A DNA stretch of 46,954 bases from an uncultured Bacilli bacterium (GTDB lineage: Bacteria; Bacillota_I; Bacilli_A; RF39; UBA660). Below are positions 25,219-33,270 of the stretch, piece by piece (the first letter of the stretch is position 1; each line of letters begins with the position of its first letter). A model generated the notes under the pieces. That model was not told where the DNA came from. It did not search any database and worked only from the letters and a program-made list of their open reading frames with translations. Both the position numbers and the translations under genes were made by a program. The DNA lies in NCBI GenBank assembly GCA_944372455.1, contig CALVZF010000006.1, positions 1-46,954 on the forward strand, written 5' to 3'.

Positions 25219-25322
25219 ATTTCTCTCTCCTCTTTTATTTGAAACGCAATTTTTCCATTTTTCAATGTTGATAATACTGCGACTAACTATGTGGAGGATT
25301 ATTATTGCTTTTTTCAACGCCT

Positions 25323-25350
25323 ATTATATTCATTTTTCTTTATTTTTCAA
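25323..25350 (-). promoter_or_regulatory. Sigma-A promoter of the VanY-like pseudoenzyme gene
   Basis: On the minus strand: -35 TTGAAA, 16-nt spacer, -10 TATAAT. It predicts a 5' UTR of about 100 nt before the chosen start, which argues against the longer frame upstream. Confidence 0.65.
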
Positions 25351-25386
25351 GCCTTTTTCCACTTTTTTTTCGTTTTTAGTTAACAA

Positions 25387-25427
25387 AAAGTAAACAAATC
25401 GGCAAAAATTACTTCTTTGTTTACTTT
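25387..25427 (-). terminator. Terminator of the 204-aa gene
   Basis: Twelve-pair perfect stem (25387-25398 with 25416-25427) with a 17-nt loop, then TTTTTG on the minus strand. The stop codon of the gene lies inside the stem. Confidence 0.65.
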
Positions 25428-26035
25428 ATGAAATCATTTATTAAATTTTCTTCCTTTTTTCTTTTTCTGATTATAATGAAATATATAATTATTAAAGCAA
25501 TTAAATTTACTGAACAAATACTTAAAAATATGTATTTAGGTTTATTTACTTTACTTTTATATTTATCTAATTCTTGATAAAATTCATCTTCTGTAATGCT
25601 TGTATTTAAACTTGTTTGACAGTATTTGAAATCTTTATATTTTTTACATTCTTCTTTTTCACTAAATTGATTATACTTTCCAATCTTAACAGTTTTGGTA
25701 TATTCTATATCTAATTCGCAATTATAATATACTGGTAAAAATTTAAATTGGTATGTTTCACCACCTATATAACCATCGTTTACTGAAACATTATTACTTT
25801 TATAAGTGAAGTTAGTTCCATTATTATCAACAATTAAAATTTCTTTAGGAATATTAGCCATTTTAATTTTAAATTTATTTCCTTTATCATGTACATATTC
25901 TATTTTTATATTTTTAACCATATTTTCAAATTCTTTAGTTTGACTTTCATTACATTTTTGGGCATATACATTTTGAGGTATAATTATGACAATTAATAAA
26001 AGGGTTAATAGAAAAATTTTTTTGAAAATATTCAT
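25421..26035 (-). CDS. Orphan type-I membrane surface protein (204 aa)
   Basis: Signal peptide (ending VYA), an ectodomain with the family motif YNQFSEKEECKKYKDFKYC, a C-terminal TM helix (about 168-188) and a basic tail (RKRKK). Third member of the family found at 19043-19729 and 22982-23608, but without a giant Cys-rich partner or 132-aa gene. GGAGGT precedes the ATG. It has its own promoter and terminator and marks the upstream end of the secretion locus. Either the remnant of a third cassette or a subunit shared by both. Confidence 0.7.
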   Translation of the reverse strand: MNIFKKIFLLTLLLIVIIIPQNVYAQKCNESQTKEFENMVKNIKIEYVHDKGNKFKIKMANIPKEILIVDNNGTNFTYKSNNVSVNDGYIGGETYQFKFLPVYYNCELDIEYTKTVKIGKYNQFSEKEECKKYKDFKYCQTSLNTSITEDEFYQELDKYKSKVNKPKYIFLSICSVNLIALIIIYFIIIRKRKKEENLINDFIK

Positions 26036-26063
26036 ATTAATACCTCCTATTTTTAATTATTAC

Positions 26064-26072
26064 ATTATAACA
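26064..26072 (-). promoter_or_regulatory. Extended -10 promoter of the 204-aa gene
   Basis: TGTTATAAT on the minus strand within TATGTTATAATGTA, the recurring motif of this locus. Confidence 0.6.
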
Positions 26073-26133
26073 TACTATTAAATAATTTTAAAGTAAATAT
26101 TTGCCTTTATTGATAAAAGGTGATATAGTTTTT

Positions 26134-26559
26134 ATGGGTGAGTTTATGAAAAAAATTATAACTGCAATAATTCTAATTTTTTCAATTTTTTTATTTACTG
26201 GATGCCAAAATAATAGCATAAACGAAATAAGCTATACTGAATTTAAAAATAAGATTGAATCTAAAGATAGTTTTATTTTATATATTGGAAGCGCTTCTTG
26301 TCATAATTGTACTGAATTTTCTCCTAAATTGGAAGAAGTAATTAATGAATATAAAATAGATAATGTTTACTATATAGATCTAGATACTTTTTCTAAAGAA
26401 GAGCAAAATGAATTTAATAAAATAATTAATGTAGCAGGAACCCCTAATGTAGTTTTTATTAATAAAGGAGAAGAAGGTTCTAGCTTTAATAGAATTAATG
26501 GTAATGTTAGTAAAGAAAAAATTATTGAACGATTAAAATCAAATGATTATATAAAATAA
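26134..26559 (+). CDS. Thioredoxin-like lipoprotein with CxxC
   Basis: Start at ATG 26134, with AAAGGTGAT 9 nt upstream; ATG 26146 is a close alternative, and an in-frame TTG at 26101 lies before the ribosome site. About 141 aa. Lipoprotein signal peptide with lipobox LFTGC, then a thioredoxin fold: the SASCHNC active site (CHNC) and the cis-Pro segment GTPNVVFI. It should act outside the membrane as a thiol-disulfide oxidoreductase. It is transcribed away from the Cys-rich surface-protein cassettes, so a role in their disulfide formation is a reasonable guess only. Confidence 0.8.
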   Translation: MGEFMKKIITAIILIFSIFLFTGCQNNSINEISYTEFKNKIESKDSFILYIGSASCHNCTEFSPKLEEVINEYKIDNVYYIDLDTFSKEEQNEFNKIINVAGTPNVVFINKGEEGSSFNRINGNVSKEKIIERLKSNDYIK

Positions 26560-26565
26560 GTAATG

Positions 26566-26603
26566 GAAAGTCTGATTGTAATAATTATAAACTTTCTTTT
26601 TTT
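26566..26603 (+). terminator. Weak terminator after the thioredoxin-like gene
   Basis: Stem GAAAGT (26566-26571) with ACTTTC (26591-26596), long loop, followed by T7. Confidence 0.45.
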
Positions 26604-26723
26604 ATTTAGTATTTGTTCTCTTTCTTATTTGTCTTTTAAATACTTAAAATATTACTATATTATAGGATTATAAAAATATATCATATTAAAAATAATTTGA
26701 ATATAATATTTTGGGTGAACAAA

Positions 26724-27644
26724 ATGAAAGATAAGTTTTTTTATAGTAATAAATTTAATGAATGTGGGTATGAACTTGCACATAAATGCAGTCCATATTA
26801 TACAAAATATCCTCCACAATCTCAGGATTTTCAACCAGGTATGGAATATTTAATGTGTCCTAAACCTATTTTTGAGAATCCTAATTATAAAGCTAGTGGA
26901 AAATTATATGGTAAAGTAGCCATTATAACTGGTGGAGATTCTGGAATAGGAAGAGCCGTTTCAATTATCTTTGCTAAGGAAGGTGCTTCTATTGTAATTG
27001 TTTATTTTAATGAACATAAAGATGCTTTTGAAACTAAAAAATATATTGAACAAATTGGTGGTAAATGTTTATTAATTGAAGGTGACATAAAAAATCCAGA
27101 TTTTTGCAAAAGTGTAGTAGAACAGACAATTAATACATTTGGGAAATTAGATATTTTAGTTAATAATGCAGGAGTTCAATTTCAACAAAAAAGTTTAAAT
27201 GATATTTCCAATGAGCAATTTGACTATACTATGAAAACTAACATTTATTCTATGTTTTATATGACAAAAGAGGCTTTAAAATATTTAAACTGTGGAAGCT
27301 CAATTATTAATTTAAGTTCTGTTACTACTTTTTATGGAGAACCTGAATTAATAGATTATGTTACTAGTAAGGGCGCAATTGTTGGATTTACAAGATCATT
27401 AGCTACAAATCTTGCCCAAAAAAATATTAGAGTTAACGCAGTAGCACCTGGTTACTTTTGGACTCCTTTGCAACCAGCGTGTTGGAATAAAGAAAAAATA
27501 CCTACGTTAGGAGCAGATGCTGACATGAAAAGAATGGCTGAAACCTTTGAAATAGCTCCATTATTTGTATATTTAGCAAGTGATGACTCAAGTTATGTTA
27601 CAGGCCAAGTAATGCATATTAATGGTGGATTATATAAAGGATAA
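26724..27644 (+). CDS. SDR-family oxidoreductase (YhxC/YghA-like)
   Basis: Start at the ATG preceded by GGGTGA; an earlier in-frame TTG overlaps a TATAAT element. About 306 aa. An N-terminal extension (with PPQSQDFQPG) of the kind found in the glucose/alcohol-dehydrogenase-like general-stress SDRs precedes the Rossmann domain. NAD(P) motif TGGDSGIGR (about 69-77), NNAG, the active-site pair in YVTSKGA and a C-terminal HINGG are present. It probably reduces or oxidises a small alcohol or aldehyde; substrate not predictable. Monocistronic. Confidence 0.85.
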   Translation: MKDKFFYSNKFNECGYELAHKCSPYYTKYPPQSQDFQPGMEYLMCPKPIFENPNYKASGKLYGKVAIITGGDSGIGRAVSIIFAKEGASIVIVYFNEHKDAFETKKYIEQIGGKCLLIEGDIKNPDFCKSVVEQTINTFGKLDILVNNAGVQFQQKSLNDISNEQFDYTMKTNIYSMFYMTKEALKYLNCGSSIINLSSVTTFYGEPELIDYVTSKGAIVGFTRSLATNLAQKNIRVNAVAPGYFWTPLQPACWNKEKIPTLGADADMKRMAETFEIAPLFVYLASDDSSYVTGQVMHINGGLYKG

Positions 27645-27645
27645 A

Positions 27646-27690
27646 ATAAAGGATTGTAATCTAATTTAATAGATTTACAATCCTTTAAAT
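27646..27690. terminator. Bidirectional terminator between SDR gene and trmL
   Basis: Twelve-pair perfect stem (27648-27659 with 27675-27686), extendable inward, with T-rich tails on both strands. It serves two convergent genes. Confidence 0.85.
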
Positions 27691-27691
27691 T

Positions 27692-28201
27692 TTAATCGTT
27701 TATGATATGATCCTTTCCTTTGAAAGTATCATAAAAATCAAGTCCATCAAAATGTTGTTGTCTTAATGCTTCAAAAATCATAATAGCAACCGTATTAGAA
27801 AGATTTAAAGCTCTTATTTTATTATTAATAGGTATTCTAAGACAAGTTTCAAAATGTGGTTTTAGAATTTCTAAAGGAATACCTGTACTTTCTTTACCAA
27901 AAATAAAATATATATTTTGAGTTTTATCTGAATAATCAAATTCAGTATAGCTTTTGTTTCCATATCTAGTTAAAAAATAGAAAACACCATTATTTTTACT
28001 TAAAAAATCTTCATAATTTTCATATACAATATAATTACATTTATCTATATAATTTGCTCCACTTCTTTTAATACTTTTTTCATCTAAGGAAAAACCTAGA
28101 GGTTTAATTAAATGTAATGTCACATCAGTTCCTGCACATGTTCTCATTATATTTCCAGTGTTCATTGGAATTTCAGGTTCATATAAAACAACGTTTATCA
28201 T
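27692..28201 (-). CDS. trmL: tRNA (cytidine(34)-2'-O)-methyltransferase
   Basis: 169 aa, the usual TrmL length. SPOUT fold with the N-terminal EPEIPMNTGNIMRTCAG, the SAM-knot segments FIFGKESTGIP and IPINNKIRALNLSNTVAI. It 2'-O-methylates the wobble base of certain Leu tRNAs. It overlaps the upstream thioredoxin-fold gene by 4 nt (ATGA). Confidence 0.93.
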   Translation of the reverse strand: MINVVLYEPEIPMNTGNIMRTCAGTDVTLHLIKPLGFSLDEKSIKRSGANYIDKCNYIVYENYEDFLSKNNGVFYFLTRYGNKSYTEFDYSDKTQNIYFIFGKESTGIPLEILKPHFETCLRIPINNKIRALNLSNTVAIMIFEALRQQHFDGLDFYDTFKGKDHIIND

Positions 28202-28710
28202 TTTATCAACTCTTGTCCCTCTAATAAGGCAATTATATCTCCTTTTTCAATTTTGCCTTCTTCATCACTTACTACTAAATCTACAATCTTACCATTAGTA
28301 AAAATCGCAATTGATGGAATATTATCAAATGTTTTATTTAAAGTTTCAGAATAATATTTTTGTTTAATTTTATCTAATTGATTAAAGTTTTTTTCTCCTA
28401 AATTTAAAAATACTAATTCGTCTTTTAAATCATTTTGTTCAATAATTTTATATAAAGTTTTTTCAACAGTTAAACACTCTTCTGAATTTTTTATTCCCAT
28501 ATAAACTATTATATTAGGGTTTTCCTGAATATAATTTTGAAATTCATCATAATTTAATTCACTTACATAATTAGCTATATATGAGTTTTCTAATTCATTA
28601 GTTTTATAGGCTTTGAACCATTCATTTAGATAAAATACTAATAACAATGATAATGTTACGATAATACCATAAATTATATAATTTTTAGTTGGTATTTTTC
28701 TTGTTTCCAT
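28198..28710 (-). CDS. Membrane-anchored thioredoxin-fold protein without CxxC
   Basis: 170 aa. N-terminal TM anchor (about 11-27), then a thioredoxin-like domain with YDEFQNYIQENPNIIVYMG, a single Cys where CxxC would be (NSEECLTVEK), and a cis-Pro-like segment (DNIPSIAIF). The missing Cys argues against redox activity. GGAGG precedes the ATG. Co-transcribed and translationally coupled with trmL. Function unknown. Confidence 0.7.
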   Translation of the reverse strand: METRKIPTKNYIIYGIIVTLSLLLVFYLNEWFKAYKTNELENSYIANYVSELNYDEFQNYIQENPNIIVYMGIKNSEECLTVEKTLYKIIEQNDLKDELVFLNLGEKNFNQLDKIKQKYYSETLNKTFDNIPSIAIFTNGKIVDLVVSDEEGKIEKGDIIALLEGQELIK

Positions 28711-28733
28711 AAAATATCATCCTCCTACTTATA

Positions 28734-28762
28734 ATTTTAACACAATATAATTTTATTGTAAA
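28734..28762 (-). promoter_or_regulatory. Promoter of the thioredoxin-fold/trmL pair
   Basis: On the minus strand: -35 TTTACA, 17-nt spacer, -10 TAAAAT. Its -35 overlaps the -35 of the divergent vanY promoter. Confidence 0.55.
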
Positions 28763-28784
28763 TTGAATAAAATTAAATTATAAT
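28756..28784 (+). promoter_or_regulatory. Promoter of the vanY-type gene
   Basis: -35 TTGTAA, 17-nt spacer, -10 TATAAT. It shares its -35 region with the divergent minus-strand promoter. Confidence 0.6.
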
Positions 28785-28802
28785 AATAATGTGGTGATAA
28801 TA

Positions 28803-29930
28803 ATGAAACGAAAGAAAATTAAAAAAAGTGCGGTCAGAAAATTAGTTTTATTAGTTGTTTTAATCCTTGGAATAATGTTCTTTTTAATTAATTATAATTC
28901 TGTAGATAAAAAATTAGAAAGACTAAATTATTCTAAAGAAGCAATTAAAGAAATTAAAGATAATAAACTTGAAGCTACTATTTTAAAACAAAAATATTCT
29001 AAAACATTAGATACTGCACTTACTAGCAAAGATTTTGACAAAAAGAATTTAGAATTGTATTTTAATATTAAATTTAATAATAGTAAGGATTTTATTAAAA
29101 ATATTAACCAATTAGCTGAAATTGGATATGATGATAAAGAAATAAACAAAATATTTAGTAAAGTTAATAATAAAGAAGTTAACTATTTAACTAATTATAC
29201 TTATATTAGTGATTTAAAAAATTATTTAGATTATAAAATATTTAAAACTGAAAATTTAGAAAGATATATAAAATATAGAGATGAAAATGATAATTTGTCA
29301 TATAAAGAAATAATTCTTTATGTAAATATGAATTTAGATAAAGCTTTTTATGATAATCCTAAAGAAGTAACTAATCCTGATGATTTATTAGTACTTGTAA
29401 ACAAATATAACAAATTACCAGAAGAATATGAAGCTAAAAATTTAGAATTAATTGATAGTAAATATTCAGTTAAAGATATGAAACTTAGGAAAGAAGCTAA
29501 AGAAAAATTTGAAGAAATGTGTACAGATGCTAAAAGTATTAATTTAATTATTAAAGCAGTTTCAGCTTATAGAGATAAAGATTATCAATCAAATTTATAT
29601 AATGATTACGTTAAAGATAAAGGACTTAAAATGGCAGAAGAATTTTCTGCAAGACCAAGACATTCAGAACATGAAACAGGACTTGCAGTTGATGTTATGG
29701 GTGGACCTACAGGATACGATTTATTTGAAAATACTAAAGAGTACGAATGGGTAAAACAAAATGCTCAAAAGTATGGGTTTATTGTAAGATATCAACAAGA
29801 AAAAGAAAATATTACTGGATATCACTATGAATCATGGCATTTAAGATATGTGGGAGAAAAAGTTGCTACTTATATTTATGAAAATGATATTACTTTTGAT
29901 GAATATTATGCATTATTTCTAGATAATTAA
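28803..29930 (+). CDS. vanY: D-alanyl-D-alanine carboxypeptidase, M15B (VanY-like)
   Basis: Start at ATG preceded by GTGGTGAT; 375 aa. TM anchor at about 13-30, a helical spacer (about 35-190), then the M15B domain. With numbering from an upstream in-frame GTG four codons earlier, zinc ligands are H294 and D301 (SEHETGLAVD) and H350, with catalytic E347 (ESWH). The enzyme removes the terminal D-Ala from peptidoglycan stem peptides outside the membrane. All catalytic residues are present, unlike the relative at 23668-25218. The gene is chromosomal housekeeping in appearance; no other van genes are nearby, so it does not imply glycopeptide resistance. Confidence 0.88.
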   Translation: MKRKKIKKSAVRKLVLLVVLILGIMFFLINYNSVDKKLERLNYSKEAIKEIKDNKLEATILKQKYSKTLDTALTSKDFDKKNLELYFNIKFNNSKDFIKNINQLAEIGYDDKEINKIFSKVNNKEVNYLTNYTYISDLKNYLDYKIFKTENLERYIKYRDENDNLSYKEIILYVNMNLDKAFYDNPKEVTNPDDLLVLVNKYNKLPEEYEAKNLELIDSKYSVKDMKLRKEAKEKFEEMCTDAKSINLIIKAVSAYRDKDYQSNLYNDYVKDKGLKMAEEFSARPRHSEHETGLAVDVMGGPTGYDLFENTKEYEWVKQNAQKYGFIVRYQQEKENITGYHYESWHLRYVGEKVATYIYENDITFDEYYALFLDN

Positions 29931-29942
29931 ACAACCTTTTTT

Positions 29943-30731
29943 CTATAAAATATTACCTTTATTTTTATTATATTCTTCTTTAGAAGAAACATATATTTCT
30001 TCACCAGTGGTTCTATCCATTAAAACTGCTGATCTACTTAATGTTGAATCTGTTTTGCTTATCATTACCATTTCGCCATTGAACATTATTATTGTTTGTG
30101 CTGTTCTAATATTCGGGTTTTGTGCAAAGTACTGATACAAACTTTCATAAGATACAAAATCTTGTAATGATAAATTAAGTCCTGCTTCCCTTATATATTC
30201 ACTATCTCTAACCTCATCTGATAAATAATTTGCAATAGTTGTTGTTCTTTCTTCTTCCGGTATATTAGGATGAGTATGCCCAATACTAATGAAGTCATAG
30301 CCATTTTGTAATGCGAATTGAACAGTTTGATTAAGTTTTTGTCCATCCATTTTGGTAACTCTACTACTTAAATCAGATTCTTGAGAATTGCAATCAATCA
30401 TTTGATCAATTAGATAACATTTTTGTCCTCCTAATGTACCAGATTTTCCTAACAATACAAATGAATATTCTTTAGAGGTTTCTGGAACATTTATAATATC
30501 TACCAATCTTTTGTAAGATGCCATGACTTCAGGTGAAAAAAACATTGGAGTATAGTCATCGTCCAAAGACATTGGAGAAATTGGCGTATCACCAATATCC
30601 ATCCCTCTTTGAGAAACAAGCTCAGGATTATTATTTAATATTTGCATTGAATTATTAATAATACTATCAAAATTTGATGTTCCAAATAATTCACTTTCTT
30701 TTACATCAGATAGTGTCCTTATTTCACTCAT
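29943..30731 (-). CDS. JAMM/MPN-domain metalloprotease-like protein
   Basis: 262 aa with AGGAGGT before the ATG. A roughly 60-residue N-terminal region precedes a JAB/MPN-like domain: E88, then GHTHP (H152, H154), then SLQD (S188, D191). This fits the JAMM zinc pattern HxH...SxxD, though the gap between HxH and SxxD is about 33 residues, longer than usual. JAMM proteases cleave isopeptide or peptide bonds of ubiquitin-like tags; bacterial members also act in toxin, phage or sulfur-carrier systems. No ubiquitin-like partner is visible here. Convergent with vanY. Confidence 0.65.
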   Translation of the reverse strand: MSEIRTLSDVKESELFGTSNFDSIINNSMQILNNNPELVSQRGMDIGDTPISPMSLDDDYTPMFFSPEVMASYKRLVDIINVPETSKEYSFVLLGKSGTLGGQKCYLIDQMIDCNSQESDLSSRVTKMDGQKLNQTVQFALQNGYDFISIGHTHPNIPEEERTTTIANYLSDEVRDSEYIREAGLNLSLQDFVSYESLYQYFAQNPNIRTAQTIIMFNGEMVMISKTDSTLSRSAVLMDRTTGEEIYVSSKEEYNKNKGNIL

Positions 30732-30795
30732 TTAAGTACCTCCTACATAAGTTTTTCAACTAATATCATTATGATTTACAAAACTAATAAAACTA

Positions 30796-31086
30796 TTAAT
30801 TCAATTTGAATATACTTAATATATTCAATATTTTTTCTATATTATCTTTATAAATACTTTTATAATTAGTTGAATCATAACCAATATATTTTTTTTCAGG
30901 AACAAATACCAATAATGTACAAATAATTAAACTAGTCATAACTCCTACGGTTAAACCAATTTTATTAGCTATATAACTTTTTTTCTTGATAACTCTATCA
31001 TATCTTTCATGTTTGCGCCTTTTATCCTCTGGACTATCTATCGCTATTACTCTACAAATAACATGATTAAATCCCCATTCCTCCAA
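30796..31086 (-). pseudogene. Frame-disrupted small membrane protein
   Basis: 96 codons from a TTG that lies inside GGAGG-like sequence, so a poor start. One TM helix (about 45-62) between charged segments. The same frame stays open upstream to 31185 with protein-like sequence (IGCISLDKVDYKNFQ) but has no start codon. An ATG in another frame would join this frame if the A7 tract at 31149-31155 had eight A, giving about 122 aa. Either a decayed gene or a homopolymer indel. Function unknown. Confidence 0.5.
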
Positions 31087-31323
31087 AAATAGTACACCAT
31101 TTGGTTGAAAATTCTTATAATCAACTTTATCAAGTGATATACATCCAATTTTTTTATAAGGAATAAATTCATTTAAATTACTACTTTATACAATGTTTAA
31201 TAAGGACATCTATTATTCTGATATGATACAATTTAATTGTAACATATATTTTCAAAATACTATCATTGTTACTCACTATTTTTGACAAAAAAAATTATGT
31301 TTTTACACTTAAAAAGGAACTGA

Positions 31324-31989
31324 TTATAAATCAATTCCATCAATACTTGTTTCATAAATCCATTGTTTTAAATCATTATTATCACCTGATTCGTAAAACT
31401 TAATTAATTTTTCAAAGAATGTCAGTTGATTTTCTTGTGAGATAGTTATAATACCACAACCATTATCTATCATTATTTTATTAGCAAATAACATACCAAC
31501 TCTTTTATTACCATCTATAAACATTTGTCTTCTCATAATCCATAGCATAACCTCTATCGCTATTTCAGTTTTTGTTTTTTCTGGTTGATTAAGTAATCTT
31601 TCTAATTCTTCTTTAATTTGACTTTCAATAGGAAATTGTGGTTTCCAAGAAGTTCCACCAATATTTACAGGAGTAGTTCTTAATCTACCTAAATTCTGAT
31701 CTAAAACTAATTTATCACAAGTTAATTTATGTAAATGTGATAATAATTTAAAATCATAATCTATTACTTCATTCTCTAGTATAAATTGCCAAGCATATTT
31801 TAAATTATTAATTGCAATTATTTTATCAACAGTAAGTCCATTAACAACACCACCATCATAAATTGCTTGTGTTTCAGGATATGTAACACCAATACCCTCT
31901 AAATTTGCACTTTTCCAAATATAATCAACTATATTTCTTTTAGCAACAAATACATTTTTTTCTCTTGTTAAATTAAATTTATTTTCCAT
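31324..31989 (-). CDS. Fic/DOC-family protein with His-to-Gln active site
   Basis: 221 aa with AAGGAG before the ATG. Fic fold with the core motif QMFIDGNKRVG (155-165): the nucleotide-binding DGNKR part is intact but the catalytic His of HxFxxGN is Gln155. An N-terminal SxxxEG motif (S27, E31, G32) matches the inhibitory helix of class II Fic proteins. Fic enzymes transfer AMP or other phosphate groups; without His this one may be inactive or belong to a variant subfamily. The gene follows the double-HTH regulator by about 80 bp in the same direction, an arrangement seen in regulated toxin-like modules. Confidence 0.8.
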   Translation of the reverse strand: MENKFNLTREKNVFVAKRNIVDYIWKSANLEGIGVTYPETQAIYDGGVVNGLTVDKIIAINNLKYAWQFILENEVIDYDFKLLSHLHKLTCDKLVLDQNLGRLRTTPVNIGGTSWKPQFPIESQIKEELERLLNQPEKTKTEIAIEVMLWIMRRQMFIDGNKRVGMLFANKIMIDNGCGIITISQENQLTFFEKLIKFYESGDNNDLKQWIYETSIDGIDL

Positions 31990-32072
31990 AATCTATTTCT
32001 CCTTTTAAATCTTTAGTGACGGCAGTGACGGATATTTATGTGTGGGGTACACCCATTTTTTCGTGTCACTTA

Positions 32073-32633
32073 TTAATCTACAATATCACTAACTTTAATA
32101 TTATAGTAATCTGCTAATTGTTTAACTACATCATTATTAAACTTTCTTTTACCATTCTCATATTTATTATATGTTGATTTATCTACATCTAAATATTTAG
32201 CAATCTCATCTTGCGTTTTATTATTCTCTAATCTTAATTGTTTAACTCTAAGTCTAACTTTATTTTGAATTTTATTTTGTTCTTTTTCAAAGTATTCTTT
32301 CATTGCATTAGGATTAGTTAAATCTATTGCTATGTATTTTTCTTTATCATTAGCAACAGATGTAGAATATCCAAATAGTTGTCTTTGCTCTTTGTCTGTT
32401 AATTTAGGCATATTTTCAAAAAAATAATCAAAAGATACTTTATAAAACTTTGATAAATCTCTTAATACTTGAAGTGGAATTGTTCTATGACCTATTTCAT
32501 AATCCTTATATGTATTTCTATTAACACCAATAACTTGGCATATTTCTTTTTGAGATAAGTTGAATTTAGATCTTAATTCAGCCATATGCTTACCTATCAC
32601 AATATTAATTGTATCTTTTTTCTTATTTCTCAC
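32073..32633 (-). CDS. XRE-family regulator with two HTH domains
   Basis: 186 aa; GTG start with GGAGG 6 nt upstream. The N-terminal HTH (about 10-70, LSQKEICQVIGVNRNTYKDY) and C-terminal HTH (about 127-185, KTQDEIAKYLDVDKSTYNKY) are separate Cro/C1-type domains joined by a 55-residue linker. Two DNA-binding domains in one chain could bind the long inverted repeat found directly upstream, so autoregulation is likely (inference). Probably controls the Fic gene downstream. Confidence 0.88.
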   Translation of the reverse strand: MRNKKKDTINIVIGKHMAELRSKFNLSQKEICQVIGVNRNTYKDYEIGHRTIPLQVLRDLSKFYKVSFDYFFENMPKLTDKEQRQLFGYSTSVANDKEKYIAIDLTNPNAMKEYFEKEQNKIQNKVRLRVKQLRLENNKTQDEIAKYLDVDKSTYNKYENGKRKFNNDVVKQLADYYNIKVSDIVD

Positions 32634-32656
32634 AGTATGCCTCCTTTTTGTACTTG

Positions 32657-32686
32657 ATTATATCACAAGATGGTGCATTTTGTCTA
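32657..32686 (-). promoter_or_regulatory. Promoter of the double-HTH regulator
   Basis: On the minus strand: TAGACA, 18-nt spacer, extended -10 TGATATAAT. The -35 lies inside the operator arm, so repressor binding would block it. Confidence 0.6.
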
Positions 32687-32746
32687 TTTTCTATCAAAAA
32701 TTAATAGAAATAAATTTTCTTTGTTTTGATAGTTGACAAAATGCAC
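32673..32746. promoter_or_regulatory. Inverted-repeat operator with GTGCATTTTGTC arms
   Basis: GTGCATTTTGTC at 32673-32684 is repeated as its exact complement at 32735-32746. The outward part TTTTGATAG is also shared (32691-32699 and 32724-32732). A related half (GACATTTTGCAC) recurs near 32808-32819. The right arm contains a perfect TTGACA on the plus strand. The arrangement suggests a divergent control region bound by the adjacent double-HTH protein. Confidence 0.7.
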
Positions 32747-33234
32747 TAAAGGTATTGTGTAGTAACTGTTAAGTACGATTTAGCACTTTTAAATTAAATT
32801 GCAAATTGACATTTTGCACCTGATTTGTTCTTTGAAAATTAAATATAGTTGAAAATCACAGATATCTAACGACGCGGTAAACAAATGCAAAGCAAATATC
32901 CTATTGGCACGGAAGCTGTGGATTAACTAATATCCTTGTTACATATATGGGTAATTCTCTATATACATAGTTAAAGATAATAATATTGGAAATTATTCTA
33001 ATTTCTATAAGTATTCAAAAGATTTTAATAAACATAGAGAAATATTTGAATTTAATTTTTTTTCTTCAACCTTATGTGCAAGTAGGCTACATATATTTAT
33101 AGTAAAGGTAAAACAAAACTTCTCAAATTTAAATAATTGGATTCAAAACACTATTTTTTACTAAAATTACTACCTATTTGCTACCCAGAAGCATATTTTT
33201 ATATTATTAAAAAGGCACTAAACTCCTTTTTTAT

Positions 33235-33270
33235 CGCAAAAAAGTAGTCGGCATACTTTAATGCCGACCT
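33235..33270 (-). terminator. Terminator of the rseP-117aa operon
   Basis: Eight-pair GC-rich stem (33248-33255 with 33262-33269), 6-nt loop, then TACTTTTTT on the minus strand. Confidence 0.8.

Noticed and set aside
181-26035. Integrative conjugative element
   Set aside because: VirB4, VirB6 and PrgI suggest conjugation, but no relaxase, VirD4, integrase, excisionase or attachment repeats could be found, and Tad genes are interleaved.
28803-29930. Glycopeptide-resistance determinant
   Set aside because: The gene is VanY-like, but no vanHAX, vanRS or related genes are near; such carboxypeptidases are common housekeeping wall enzymes.
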